From: an uncultured Collinsella sp.
GTDB taxonomy: Bacteria > Actinomycetota > Coriobacteriia > Coriobacteriales > Coriobacteriaceae
NCBI GenBank assembly: GCA_959604825.1
Contig: CAUHCN010000036.1
Location: 1-21,072, forward strand
Reading direction: 5' to 3'
Length of the DNA stretch: 21,072 nt
Shown here piece by piece: positions 1 to 7,108 of this stretch. Position numbers and translations under genes: made by a program. Every line of letters starts with the position of its first letter. Positions within the stretch are counted from its first letter, which is position 1. The notes under the pieces were generated by a model, which did not search any database, was not told where the DNA came from, and saw nothing but the letters and a program-made list of their open reading frames with translations.

Positions 1-86
1 CCCTGCGGTCGCTCTCCCCGCTGGAGTGCTCGGAGGGCGTCAGGCCGACCCACGCCACCACCGCCGACGGGCGTTCGACTGGATAG

Positions 87-121
87 AAAAGCGCCCGTCG
101 GCAGTGGTGCCGGCGGGCGCT
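87..121 (-). terminator. Rho-independent terminator of galM
   Basis: On the minus strand a 14-bp stem (positions 108-121 pairing with 90-103, one G-U wobble) with a GTGG loop is followed by TTTTC. It lies 27 bases past the galM stop. A competing perfect 10-bp pairing is possible between 64-73 and 92-101. Confidence 0.8.
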
Positions 122-147
122 GCTGTGCGATATGTTGCGTTATGGGC

Positions 148-1200
148 TTAGTGCCTCATAAAGTGGTATTCGATCACATTGCTGTAGGGGTGACCTGGGC
201 CCACAATGCCCTGCGGGAACAGCGGCTGGTGCGGCGTGTCGGGGTACATCTCTGCTTCGAGGGCAAAGCCGGCGCCCCAGCTATAGTTGGCATCGTCCTT
301 GGCGTGCTCGTCGCCCAGCCAGTTGCCGGTGTAGAGCTGCACGCCCGGTGCGGTGGTGTAGTAGTCCAGCTCGCGACCGGTCCACATCTCCTCAACGTGC
401 ATCGCGCGGCGCAGGTTGCGGCCGTACTGATAGCCATCGATGCACAGGCAGTGATCGTAGCCACGGGCCTGCTTGATCTGCGGGTCGTCGGCCTCCATGC
501 CGGGTGCGACGGGGCGAAGCTCGCGAAAGTCAAACGGTGTTCCCTCGACCGGAGCAATCTCGCCGGTGGGGATGTTCTGCTCGTTAATGGGCAGGTAGTG
601 GGCGGCGTTGGCGACAAAGAAATGTTCGCAGTCCATGCCGGCGTTATGGCCTGCAAGGTTAAAGTACGTGTGGTTGGTCATGGACACGTAGGTGGCGCGG
701 TCGCTCTCGCAGCCATAATCGATGCGGAAGACGCCGGTGCGCGTAACGGTAAACACGGCCGTAAAGGTTCGGTTGCCGGGCAGGCCCAGCTCGCCGTCCT
801 TAAGCGAGGTGGTCATGCGCACGGCGTTATGGACCTCGTCGAGCTCAACATCCCACACACGTTTGTGCAGGCCGTGCTCAAGGTCGCTGTGCAGGTTGTT
901 GGCGCCCTCGTTGGCGGGCATATGCCAGTCCTTGCCGTCGATGGCGATCGTGGCGCCAGCGGTGCGGTTTGCCACAGGGCCGATGGTCGCGCCAAAGCAG
1001 GCGGGGTTGTCAAAGTAATCCTCGAGCTTATCGAAGCCCAGCACCACATCGCGCACGTTGCCGGGAATGTCGGGCACATCGATACCAAGCACCGTGGCGC
1101 CATAGTCCATAATGCGAACGCAGATCTCGGGCCCGTCGAGGGTGTAACGATGAACGGGGGTACCGCACGGCGCGGTGCCGAAAAGCTCGGAAGTGATCAT
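148..1200 (-). CDS. galM: Aldose 1-epimerase (galactose mutarotase)
   Basis: Cytoplasmic enzyme interconverting the alpha and beta anomers of galactose or glucose. The 350-residue product has the family length and its signatures: R79 in ANRT, H104 in NNLHS, H177 in TNHTYFNLAG, D249 in GYDH and E315 in ALEAE. These correspond to the Arg, His, His, Asp and catalytic Glu of characterised GalM enzymes. I chose the ATG at 1200 because TAGGAACCAA lies just before it and the protein then begins at a natural mutarotase N-terminus; an upstream in-frame ATG at 1260 adds 20 residues unlike the family. It is transcribed divergently from the DeoR-type regulator, with 206 bp between them, so shared control is likely. 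LacG releases galactose-6-phosphate rather than free galactose, so GalM is not strictly part of the tagatose route; it may serve glucose or galactose anomers from other beta-galactosides. Confidence 0.93.
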   Translation of the reverse strand: MITSELFGTAPCGTPVHRYTLDGPEICVRIMDYGATVLGIDVPDIPGNVRDVVLGFDKLEDYFDNPACFGATIGPVANRTAGATIAIDGKDWHMPANEGANNLHSDLEHGLHKRVWDVELDEVHNAVRMTTSLKDGELGLPGNRTFTAVFTVTRTGVFRIDYGCESDRATYVSMTNHTYFNLAGHNAGMDCEHFFVANAAHYLPINEQNIPTGEIAPVEGTPFDFRELRPVAPGMEADDPQIKQARGYDHCLCIDGYQYGRNLRRAMHVEEMWTGRELDYYTTAPGVQLYTGNWLGDEHAKDDANYSWGAGFALEAEMYPDTPHQPLFPQGIVGPGHPYSNVIEYHFMRH

Positions 1201-1226
1201 TTGGTTCCTAACATCGAGGTATTTCC

Positions 1227-1258
1227 GACAAACTGTAGCGCGAACAGGCGAGATTATC
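1227..1258 (-). promoter_or_regulatory. Candidate galM promoter with a weak LacR-like site
   Basis: On the minus strand an extended -10-like TGATAATCT (complement of 1250-1258 region) is followed about 10 bases later by TGTTCGCGCTACAGTTTG, which resembles the LacR-type site at 1356-1375 but has two extra bases between its halves. No good -35 is seen. This is an inference only. Confidence 0.35.
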
Positions 1259-1345
1259 ACTACACCCCACTAAAGCTGGAGGTATTTTTCTCAAAAAAGT
1301 GATGATTGGAGCTGTGCGGGCGTTCATTTTTGACGCGTACGAGTC

Positions 1346-1375
1346 TGATACAATTTGTTCGTTACTGTTTGAATG
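1346..1375 (+). promoter_or_regulatory. lacR promoter (extended -10) with overlapping LacR-type operator
   Basis: TGATACAAT at 1346-1354 is a good extended -10 (TGN plus TACAAT). Directly downstream, over the predicted start of transcription, lies TGTTCGTTACTGTTTGAATG (1356-1375). A near copy is upstream of lacF (16891-16910) and related sites precede lacA. The position would suit autorepression by the DeoR-family protein encoded 31 bases further on. The -35 is weak. Confidence 0.6.
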
Positions 1376-1406
1376 ATATGCGCGCAAAGAACGGCGAGGA
1401 TTCATC

Positions 1407-2171
1407 GTGATTAAGGCAGAGCGACAGGATAAGGTTCGTCAGCTGCTCGAGGAGCAGGGCACGGTCTCGGTTAAAGAGATTTCTGATGCGTTAGGCGTCT
1501 CGGATATGACGATCCGCCGCGATCTTGAGGAGCTTGCGAGCCTAGGCGAGATTGAGCGCGTGCACGGCGGAGCCCGCAGTGCACAGGGCCGTCCCCACGC
1601 TATGCTACGCCATGAGTATTCGCACAGCGAAAAGCGCACCAAGCATGCCGAGGAAAAGCTGCAGATCGCGCGCCGCGCCGTGGAGCTTATCGAGGAGGGC
1701 TCGACCATCTTTTTGGGTACGGGCACTACGGTTGAGCAGATGGCCTCGATGCTGCCGGCGTGCCGCCTGCGCATTGTGACCAATTCGCTTTCGGTGTTTA
1801 ACCTGCTCGAGGCGCGCGAAGACTGCGACCTGTGTCTCGTGGGCGGTATGTACCGTCGCCGCACCGCCGCTTTTGTGGGACCAACGGCCGAGGATACCCT
1901 GCGTGCGCTGGGCATCGATGCGGCGTTTATCGGCGCCAACGGCATTCTGGATGGCGACGTGTCTACGTCCAACATGGACGAGGGCCGTATCCAGCAGCTC
2001 GCCTTTAGCAAGGCCGACTCGCGCTATCTGATCGCCGACTCCAGCAAGATCGGCAAGCGCGACTTCTACACCTTCTGCCGCCTGGACAGCCTGGACGCCG
2101 TGGTGTGCGAGCCGGGTATCGCCGCCGAGAATCGTGCCGCCATCGAGGAACACACGCAGGTCATCTGCTAG
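1407..2171 (+). CDS. lacR: DeoR/GlpR-family transcriptional repressor, LacR-like
   Basis: Predicted cytoplasmic repressor of sugar genes. The 254-residue length is typical. An N-terminal DeoR winged helix-turn-helix spans about residues 5-57 (VSVKEISDALGVSDMTIRRD, then ERVHGGA), and a C-terminal sugar-phosphate-sensing domain carries LGTGTT (103-108), TNSL (125-128), GGMYR (146-150) and a DSSKIGK segment (211-217). The GTG at 1407 is the start: GGCGAGGA sits six bases upstream and the HTH begins at the usual distance. In lactococci and streptococci LacR, of this family, represses the tagatose-6-phosphate lac genes and responds to tagatose-6-phosphate. The same role here is inferred from position (divergent from galM, in a lac cluster) and from shared sites at its own promoter, lacF and lacA. 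Another DeoR sugar regulator remains possible, so the symbol is tentative. Confidence 0.82.
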   Translation: MIKAERQDKVRQLLEEQGTVSVKEISDALGVSDMTIRRDLEELASLGEIERVHGGARSAQGRPHAMLRHEYSHSEKRTKHAEEKLQIARRAVELIEEGSTIFLGTGTTVEQMASMLPACRLRIVTNSLSVFNLLEAREDCDLCLVGGMYRRRTAAFVGPTAEDTLRALGIDAAFIGANGILDGDVSTSNMDEGRIQQLAFSKADSRYLIADSSKIGKRDFYTFCRLDSLDAVVCEPGIAAENRAAIEEHTQVIC

Positions 2172-2177
2172 CTTAGG

Positions 2178-2200
2178 TATTACAGATCTAGATATTTCGA
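2178..2200. repeat. Remnant right half of the 67-bp palindromic repeat
   Basis: TATTACAGATCTAGAT followed by a TTCGA block aligns base for base with the right arm of the complete repeat at 11877-11943. The spacing to the next full copy is also the same. Its left half is missing, and the remnant starts seven bases past the lacR stop codon. Confidence 0.6.
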
Positions 2201-2212
2201 ACCGGGTGCCCC

Positions 2213-2279
2213 CGTTCATCTCAATCTGTAACAATCGGGGCCGAAAATCCCTGCTAGATGTTACAGATCGAGACAAACG
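2213..2279. repeat. 67-bp palindromic repeat, copy 1
   Basis: The left arm GTTCATCTCAATCTGTAACA and right arm TGTTACAGATCGAGACAAAC form 21-bp inverted arms with three mismatches around a 25-base centre ending in GCTAGA. It lies between the convergent lacR and lacG1 genes. Other copies are at 6948, 11877 and 11959. Confidence 0.85.
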
Positions 2280-2300
2280 GCCTGCTCGGGCCGAGCCAAA

Positions 2301-2345
2301 ACAAAAAGGCCGCATGCGAACCCGTGGAGGGATTCGCATGCGGCC
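2301..2345 (-). terminator. Rho-independent terminator of the lacE1-lacG1 operon
   Basis: A perfect 13-bp stem (2308-2320 with 2333-2345; GGCCGCATGCGAA) is followed on the minus strand by TTTTTGT. It is 22 bases past the lacG1 stop. Confidence 0.9.
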
Positions 2346-2367
2346 GACAGGGGATGCGCGGCTGAAG

Positions 2368-3789
2368 TTAGGCCATGAGCAGGCCGGTCTCTGCGACGTT
2401 CTTGTACCAGTACGCGCTCGCCTTGGGATAGCGGGCCTGAGTCTCGAAGTCGATGTAGAACAGGCCGTAGCGCTTGTTGTAGCCGTTGGTCCAGGAGAAC
2501 TGGTCCTGCAGCGACCACACAAAGTAACCGTCGACGTTTACGCCGCCGTCGATTGCCTTGAGGATCCATGCGAGATGCTGGCGCATGTAGTCGATGCGAG
2601 GGGCGTCGTCGATAAAGCCGTCCTCGAAGTCGTCCTTATAGCCCATGCCGTTCTCGGTGATGTATATCTTCTTGTAGTTGGGGTAATCGTTCTTAATGCG
2701 GAGCAACAGGTCGTACAGGCCCTCGGGATAGATGATCCAGTCCCAATCGGTGGTGGGAACGCCTTCGCGCACGCATGACTCGCCCACGCCCTTGAGGAAC
2801 CAGCGCGAGGAGCCCTTGTCGCCGGTGCCATTGTGGTTGATGTTGTTTTCGCCCTCGGCGGCACGCAGGAACTGGCACTTGTAGGTGTTGACGCCCAGGC
2901 AATCGTTGTAGGGGAGTGCGGCGGTCAGCGCGGCGATGTCCTCGTCGCGGACGTCGAGCTCGCCGCCGGCGATATGGGCCAGCTTGGTCGCGGCCTCCAT
3001 GGTGTCGGCTGCATAGTGGCCGCGGAAGGTGGCGTCGAGTACCCAGCGATTGTTGATGACGTCGGCCATACGAGCCGCCTCGCAGTCGGCGGCGTTGTTG
3101 GGGTCGAGGGGATACTTGGGCTCCAGGTTCTGGACAATGCCGATCTCGCCCTCAAAGCCGCCCTCATGAAAGGCGACGACAGCCTTGGCGTGGGCCACCA
3201 TCATGTTGTGCATGAGCTGGAAGGCCTTGTCCAGGCGGTACTTCTCGCCGTGCGGCCAGTTGCCGACGATAAAGCTGCCCTCGGCGGTTGCGGGAATCTC
3301 GTTAAACGTGAACCAGTGCTTGACCTCGGTGAACTCGGCAAAGCAGAACTTGGCGTACTCGACAAAGGCGTCGATCGTCGTGCGCGTCAGGAAACCCTCG
3401 CCGCCGTTCTGGTAAAAGGCCTCGGGCGTATCGAAGTGATCGAGCGTGACATAGGGGATAACGCCAGCTTTGTTGCAGGTGGCGAAAAGCTCGTGATAGA
3501 AAGCGACGCCCTCGGGGTTAATCTCGCCGGTGCCACTGGGGAAGATACGGCTCCAAGCGATGGAGACGCGAATGCCGTTAATGCCAAAGCGCTGGCACAA
3601 GTCGATATCGACCGGATATTTGTTGTAGAAGTCGCTTGCAGGATCGGGGGAGAAGCGACCCTGAGCAGCCAGGAAATCGTCCCAGGGCACTTTGCCCTTG
3701 CCGTGTGTGCGGGTCTCGCCTTCAACCTGGTAAGCGGCGGTGGCGCCGCCAAACACAAAGCCGTCGGGGAACTGCATGGGGTTGGTCAT
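2368..3789 (-). CDS. lacG: 6-phospho-beta-galactosidase, GH1 family (module 1)
   Basis: Hydrolyses 6-phospho-beta-galactosides such as lactose-6-phosphate to galactose-6-phosphate plus aglycone in the cytoplasm. The 473-residue product is a full GH1 barrel: FVFGGATAAYQVEG near the N-terminus, acid/base E164 in FTFNEI and nucleophile E379 in YITENG. The C-terminal S432-W433-x5-K439-x-Y441 matches the Ser-Trp-Lys-Tyr set of lactococcal LacG (S428, W429, K435, Y437), which binds the 6-phosphate and selects galactose. 6-phospho-beta-glucosidases lack this Trp. It follows lacE1 with 75 bases between and has AAAGGA six bases before the ATG. It is closer to the module 3 LacG than to the module 2 one. 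An oddity is D117 in TLDHFD where the other two copies have His. The preferred aglycone cannot be read from sequence. Confidence 0.92.
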   Translation of the reverse strand: MTNPMQFPDGFVFGGATAAYQVEGETRTHGKGKVPWDDFLAAQGRFSPDPASDFYNKYPVDIDLCQRFGINGIRVSIAWSRIFPSGTGEINPEGVAFYHELFATCNKAGVIPYVTLDHFDTPEAFYQNGGEGFLTRTTIDAFVEYAKFCFAEFTEVKHWFTFNEIPATAEGSFIVGNWPHGEKYRLDKAFQLMHNMMVAHAKAVVAFHEGGFEGEIGIVQNLEPKYPLDPNNAADCEAARMADVINNRWVLDATFRGHYAADTMEAATKLAHIAGGELDVRDEDIAALTAALPYNDCLGVNTYKCQFLRAAEGENNINHNGTGDKGSSRWFLKGVGESCVREGVPTTDWDWIIYPEGLYDLLLRIKNDYPNYKKIYITENGMGYKDDFEDGFIDDAPRIDYMRQHLAWILKAIDGGVNVDGYFVWSLQDQFSWTNGYNKRYGLFYIDFETQARYPKASAYWYKNVAETGLLMA

Positions 3790-3823
3790 GAGTCATCCTT
3801 TCTGTGGGATACGAATAGGGAGA

Positions 3824-3850
3824 GGTGCCCGAACGGGGGATCCGGGCACC
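3824..3850 (-). other. Intercistronic hairpin between lacE1 and lacG1
   Basis: GGTGCCCG pairs with CGGGCACC around an 11-base loop. It lies between the lacE1 stop and the lacG1 ribosome site and has no T-tract. It may be an mRNA processing or stability element rather than a full terminator. Confidence 0.5.
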
Positions 3851-3864
3851 AACAGAGGGAGGAA

Positions 3865-5649
3865 CTAGTCGAGGTTCTCGCGGAGCCACCTGATGGCGCC
3901 AGCGGGGTCGCGGGTAAGGTCGATATATTCCTTGCCGCGCGGGGCGAGCAGCTTAATGCCCAGACGATCGGTGTCGGCCTTCATGTCGTTGTAGTAGCTA
4001 CGAACCTGCGGGGCGAGCACGATGACGTCGTACTGATCCATGATGGCAGTGTGCTGACCATAGGCGCCTGCGGAGGAAGCGATGTTCTCTCCGGTCTGCG
4101 CAGCACCTTCCTTGATGGCGTTGGCGAGCATGGCAGAGGTGCCGGCGCCGGCGCACAGGACGAGGACCTTCAGACCGTCGACGTCCTTCTTAGCGGATGC
4201 GTCGGCGGCGGGCTCGGGCTCGGGCTGATCGGCGACAGGCTTGCTGTCAGCGGCGGCAACAGTCGTCTCGACGGAAGCGGTATCCTGCTCGACAGCGGGC
4301 GCAGAGGGCTTGGCGGCGATGGCAGCGGCACCGTTGGACTCGAGACCCAGCTTGGCGGCGCGCTCGGCCTCCTGGTCGCAGAGCAGCTTATCGTATGCCT
4401 TCAAGAACGGCAGGTAGATGATGGCGTCCAGCAAGATGATAATCGCGACAAATACCAGGGCGATAAGCTGGAAGTTCGTGGTGATGAAGATGCCGATGGG
4501 GGCAGGGGTAGCCCAAGGCACCACGAAGGAGAAGCCGTTCATGCCCACGTTATCGATAAAGAACTTGGCAACACTCACGTTGACGCAACCGGCGGCAACA
4601 AAGGGGATGAGCATGTAGGGGTTAAGGATCATCGGCGCGCCAAAGAGCAGCGGTTCGTTGACGGCGAAGGCAACAGGAACAATCGAGGCCTTACCGACGG
4701 CCTTGAGCTGCTTGGACTTCATAAAGAGAATCAGCAGAAGCGGCACGATGAACGTGGCGCCGGTGCCGCCGAACTCACCCACGAGCGACATGTTAAAGGT
4801 GAGGGAGTGGGCGGGGTGGCCACCGGCCAGCAGAACCTGCAGGTTCTCGGCCTGGTTGGCAAGACGGATGGGGTCGATGCCCGGCTGGACGATCGAGGGG
4901 CCGTGGACGCCGATAAACCAGAAGAACGCGGTGGCTGCCTGGATAAGGATAAGGCCAGGATAGGTTTCTGCAGCGGTGAAGAGCGGGGAGAGCAGTTTGA
5001 TAAGCAGCTCGGAGAACGGAACGCCCATGAGGTTGCGCACGACGACATCGATGATGCCGCAGATGATGACAGCACCGCCAAAGGGGATGATGTCGCGGAA
5101 GTTCTGAGCGATGGCGCCCGGGACCTCCTTAGGCAGCTTAATGGTCAGATCGCGCGAGACGCAGAACTTATAGACCCACACGGTAATGAACGCGGCGATA
5201 TAGGCCGAGAACAGACCGCGCGTGCCCATGCTGGTGCAATCGAAGACCGAAAGCTCGGAGCCGTTGAACTTGGTGGTGAACTGCGTGACTGCGAGCAGCA
5301 GCATGCTGCACTGGGCGGCCACCATGGTGGAACCGTCGTTGAGCACTTTGCCGGCGGGCATGCGACGGTTCATGGAAGCCGTGAAGTTCTTGGCAGTGGT
5401 GCCGGCAACCATGATGCCCATGACGCCCATGGTGAAGTTGTAGAGCTTGTTGCACCAGTCGATGAGCGGCTGGGGCAGCGTGACGCCGACTACGCCGGGA
5501 AGGGTGGCAATGAGCAGAAAGATCGAAGAGGTGAGGACAATGGGCATGCACCCAAGGAATCCGTCCTTGATGGCCTGGAGGTATATGTTCCTCGAGATCT
5601 TCTCAAAGAACGGTTGATGCTTTTCGAGCATCTTTACGATGGCGTCCAT
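3865..5649 (-). CDS. lacE: PTS lactose-type transporter subunit EIICB (module 1)
   Basis: Membrane permease that imports a beta-galactoside and phosphorylates it at C6. Of 594 residues, roughly 1-430 are the hydrophobic EIIC domain (family motif FIGVHGPSIVQPGI; GGTGATFIVP; NEPLLFGAP). A linker of about 60 residues rich in Ala, Pro and Glu follows, then an EIIB domain with phosphorylatable C499 in VLVLCAGAGTSAML. Domain order and length match LacE. The ATG at 5649 is preceded by AAAGGAG. Phosphate must come from an EIIA; the only one in the window is LacF. The gene is first in the lacE1-lacG1 operon and divergent from lacI1. Its IIC resembles that of module 2 more than the canonical-looking module 3 copy, so its sugar may be another beta-galactoside than lactose. 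Confidence 0.92.
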   Translation of the reverse strand: MDAIVKMLEKHQPFFEKISRNIYLQAIKDGFLGCMPIVLTSSIFLLIATLPGVVGVTLPQPLIDWCNKLYNFTMGVMGIMVAGTTAKNFTASMNRRMPAGKVLNDGSTMVAAQCSMLLLAVTQFTTKFNGSELSVFDCTSMGTRGLFSAYIAAFITVWVYKFCVSRDLTIKLPKEVPGAIAQNFRDIIPFGGAVIICGIIDVVVRNLMGVPFSELLIKLLSPLFTAAETYPGLILIQAATAFFWFIGVHGPSIVQPGIDPIRLANQAENLQVLLAGGHPAHSLTFNMSLVGEFGGTGATFIVPLLLILFMKSKQLKAVGKASIVPVAFAVNEPLLFGAPMILNPYMLIPFVAAGCVNVSVAKFFIDNVGMNGFSFVVPWATPAPIGIFITTNFQLIALVFVAIIILLDAIIYLPFLKAYDKLLCDQEAERAAKLGLESNGAAAIAAKPSAPAVEQDTASVETTVAAADSKPVADQPEPEPAADASAKKDVDGLKVLVLCAGAGTSAMLANAIKEGAAQTGENIASSAGAYGQHTAIMDQYDVIVLAPQVRSYYNDMKADTDRLGIKLLAPRGKEYIDLTRDPAGAIRWLRENLD

Positions 5650-5750
5650 AGAGCTCCTTTGCTACTTGATGCGCGATGCATGTGGATGGAACTGGTCGTC
5701 GATGGATGGTCAGGACTGCCCGGAAACCTTCCTGCTTAAGGAAGGCATTG

Positions 5751-5774
5751 CGAAATGACAACGTTGTCATTTCG
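5751..5774. promoter_or_regulatory. LacI1 operator, perfect 24-bp palindrome
   Basis: The core ATGACAACGTTGTCAT (5755-5770) is extended to a perfect 24-bp inverted repeat. On the minus strand it overlaps a candidate lacE1 -35 (TTGTCA, complement of 5756-5761), with TAAGCA 17 bases further on as a weak -10. LacI-type proteins bind such C|G-centred palindromes. Binding by the adjacent LacI1 would block lacE1 transcription. Confidence 0.75.
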
Positions 5775-5777
5775 TTA

Positions 5778-5793
5778 ATGACAACGTAAGACA
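5778..5793. promoter_or_regulatory. Second, half-conserved LacI1 operator
   Basis: ATGACAAC, identical to the left half of the palindrome at 5751-5774, is followed by a degenerate right half. The centres are 23 bp apart, about two helical turns, which allows cooperative binding. Confidence 0.5.
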
Positions 5794-5835
5794 TTTTTGG
5801 AAGAGCAACAAGGATATACGGGTGATCGGTCGATA

Positions 5836-5852
5836 TTGTTCGGTAAACGGTT
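5836..5852 (+). promoter_or_regulatory. Shared CGGTAAACGGT element upstream of lacI1
   Basis: TTGTTCGGTAAACGGTT is nearly identical to 10701-10717 upstream of lacI2 and similar to 15646-15662 upstream of lacI3. It ends about 25 bases before a TATGCT that could be the lacI1 -10 (5877-5882). The binding factor is unknown. Confidence 0.5.
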
Positions 5853-5924
5853 GATTTATCAGTCAGGCAGGTAGTGTATGCTAGAACGCAAAGAACGATC
5901 GATAGGGAACCGACTGGAGAAGCA

Positions 5925-6935
5925 GTGGCAACGATGGACAAGAAAAATGTCTCAATGAACGATGTGGCAGTTGCCGCGGGCGTTTCTCTCAAGACGGTGT
6001 CGCGCGTGATCAACGAGCCCGATAGCGTGCGCGAGTCTACACGCGATAAGGTTCATTCGGCCATGGAGGCGCTCGGGTTTCGAGCCAACTTTGCCGCGCG
6101 TTCGCTCAAGTTGGGCCGTTACGGGTGCATCGGCGTGGTGCTGTTCCACTTGTCGGGCGGCAACGTGGACATGATTGACGGTATCGCCGATGCCGCCGAA
6201 GAGCGAGGCTTTGCGCTCACGATGATTAAAAAGCGGGCGGGGGAGAAGATGACCCTTGCCGAAGCGGCACGTAGGATGTCGCAGCTTCCCGTCGACGGCA
6301 TGATTTTCAACCTGCGTCAGATGGTCGATGACTTTGATACCTTTGAGGCGCCGAAAGACCTCAAGACGGTGATTATTACGCCGATGGAGCATCCTACCTG
6401 CTCCACCGTCAGTGACGATCAAGAGGACGGCGCGCGCATGGCATGCGAGTACTTCTTGAATCATGGTCACAAGAACGTGTATTTCGTTTCGGGTAAGAAA
6501 GAGTCGCTGTCGAGCCAGTGCCGTATGAAAGGTTGGCGTGCAGCACTCGAGGCGCGTGGCATTGAGCCGCCTGAGCCTCTACAAGGCGATTGGAATGCGG
6601 ATAGTGGCTACGCCGCGGGCCTTGTGCTTGCCGATAAACCCGATTGCACGGCGGTCCTCGCCGCTAACGACTGCATGGCAAACGGCGTGATGATGGCTCT
6701 ACGTGACAAAGGGCTCAGTGTGCCCGACGACGTGTCCGTGATCGGCTTCGACGATGAGCTTTATAAGACGATTCCCAACTCGATTCTGACGTCGGTGAAG
6801 TTTCGCCACCGCGAGCTGGGCATCCGTGCGCTTAACGAGGTCGTCGCCGGTCTGGAAGCCCCGAGCTCCAGAAGCCGTACGCTCGTCTCGGGCGTGTTGG
6901 TCGAGCGCTCCAGTGTGAAGGATCTGCGGGCATAG
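5925..6935 (+). CDS. LacI-family transcriptional regulator of module 1
   Basis: Predicted local repressor of the divergent lacE1-lacG1 operon. A LacI HTH (MNDVAVAAGVSLKTVSRVIN, about residues 11-30) and hinge precede a periplasmic-binding-protein-like effector domain (family motifs PVDGMIF, LAANDCMANGV, VPDDVSVIGFDD). The two specificity residues of the recognition helix are L22 and K23, unlike its two paralogues. I favour the GTG at 5925 because GGAGA lies 4-5 bases before it; the ATG at 5934 would remove only three residues, and an upstream ATG at 5874 has no ribosome site. The product is about 336 residues. GTGGCAACGATGGACA over the start codon weakly resembles the operator and could permit autoregulation. 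The inducer is not evident. Confidence 0.88.
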   Translation: MATMDKKNVSMNDVAVAAGVSLKTVSRVINEPDSVRESTRDKVHSAMEALGFRANFAARSLKLGRYGCIGVVLFHLSGGNVDMIDGIADAAEERGFALTMIKKRAGEKMTLAEAARRMSQLPVDGMIFNLRQMVDDFDTFEAPKDLKTVIITPMEHPTCSTVSDDQEDGARMACEYFLNHGHKNVYFVSGKKESLSSQCRMKGWRAALEARGIEPPEPLQGDWNADSGYAAGLVLADKPDCTAVLAANDCMANGVMMALRDKGLSVPDDVSVIGFDDELYKTIPNSILTSVKFRHRELGIRALNEVVAGLEAPSSRSRTLVSGVLVERSSVKDLRA

Positions 6936-6947
6936 ACGTGCTCGGCT

Positions 6948-7014
6948 CGTTCATCTCGATCTGTAACAGCTGGGACCCAAAAACTCGGCTAGATGTTACA
7001 GATTGAGATGAACA
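6948..7014. repeat. 67-bp palindromic repeat, copy 2
   Basis: The left arm GTTCATCTCGATCTGTAACA (6949-6968) and right arm TGTTACAGATTGAGATGAAC (6994-7013) differ at one pair only. The 25-base centre differs from that of copy 4 at two positions. It starts 13 bases after the lacI1 stop, between convergent lacI1 and lacE2. Confidence 0.88.
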
Positions 7015-7036
7015 GGAGGACGGGTGCGGTCTAAAC

Positions 7037-7081
7037 AAAATGGCCCGCGCATCACGCATCGATGCACGGGCCATTTTTTTT
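7037..7081. terminator. Bidirectional terminator between lacI1 and lacE2
   Basis: TGGCCCG (7041-7047) pairs with CGGGCCA (7067-7073), with an inner GCATC/GATGC stem. It is followed by eight T on the plus strand and preceded by AAACAAAA, which gives a T-rich tract on the minus strand. It serves convergent lacI1 and lacE2. Confidence 0.9.
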
Positions 7082-7108
7082 CTGCGAGCGGCAGGTGGCG
7101 TCAGCGTC

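Noticed and set aside
1..86. A possible 3' end of a plus-strand gene (stop at 84-86)
   Set aside because: Only 28 codons with no recognisable motif. The region could equally be intergenic, and other frames are also open.
1201..1260. A 20-residue N-terminal extension of galM
   Set aside because: The ATG at 1200 has a better ribosome site, the family starts there, and the extension overlaps promoter-like sequence.
2308..2345. The lacG1 terminator also serving lacR on the plus strand
   Set aside because: No T-tract follows on the plus strand. The end of the lacR transcript is unresolved and may depend on the palindromic repeat.
2833..5739. A 968-codon open frame on the plus strand
   Set aside because: It lies antisense to lacG1 and lacE1, both with full domain matches. 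The frame is open because of GC-rich codon bias, and its product is low-complexity Gly/Asp/Val-rich.
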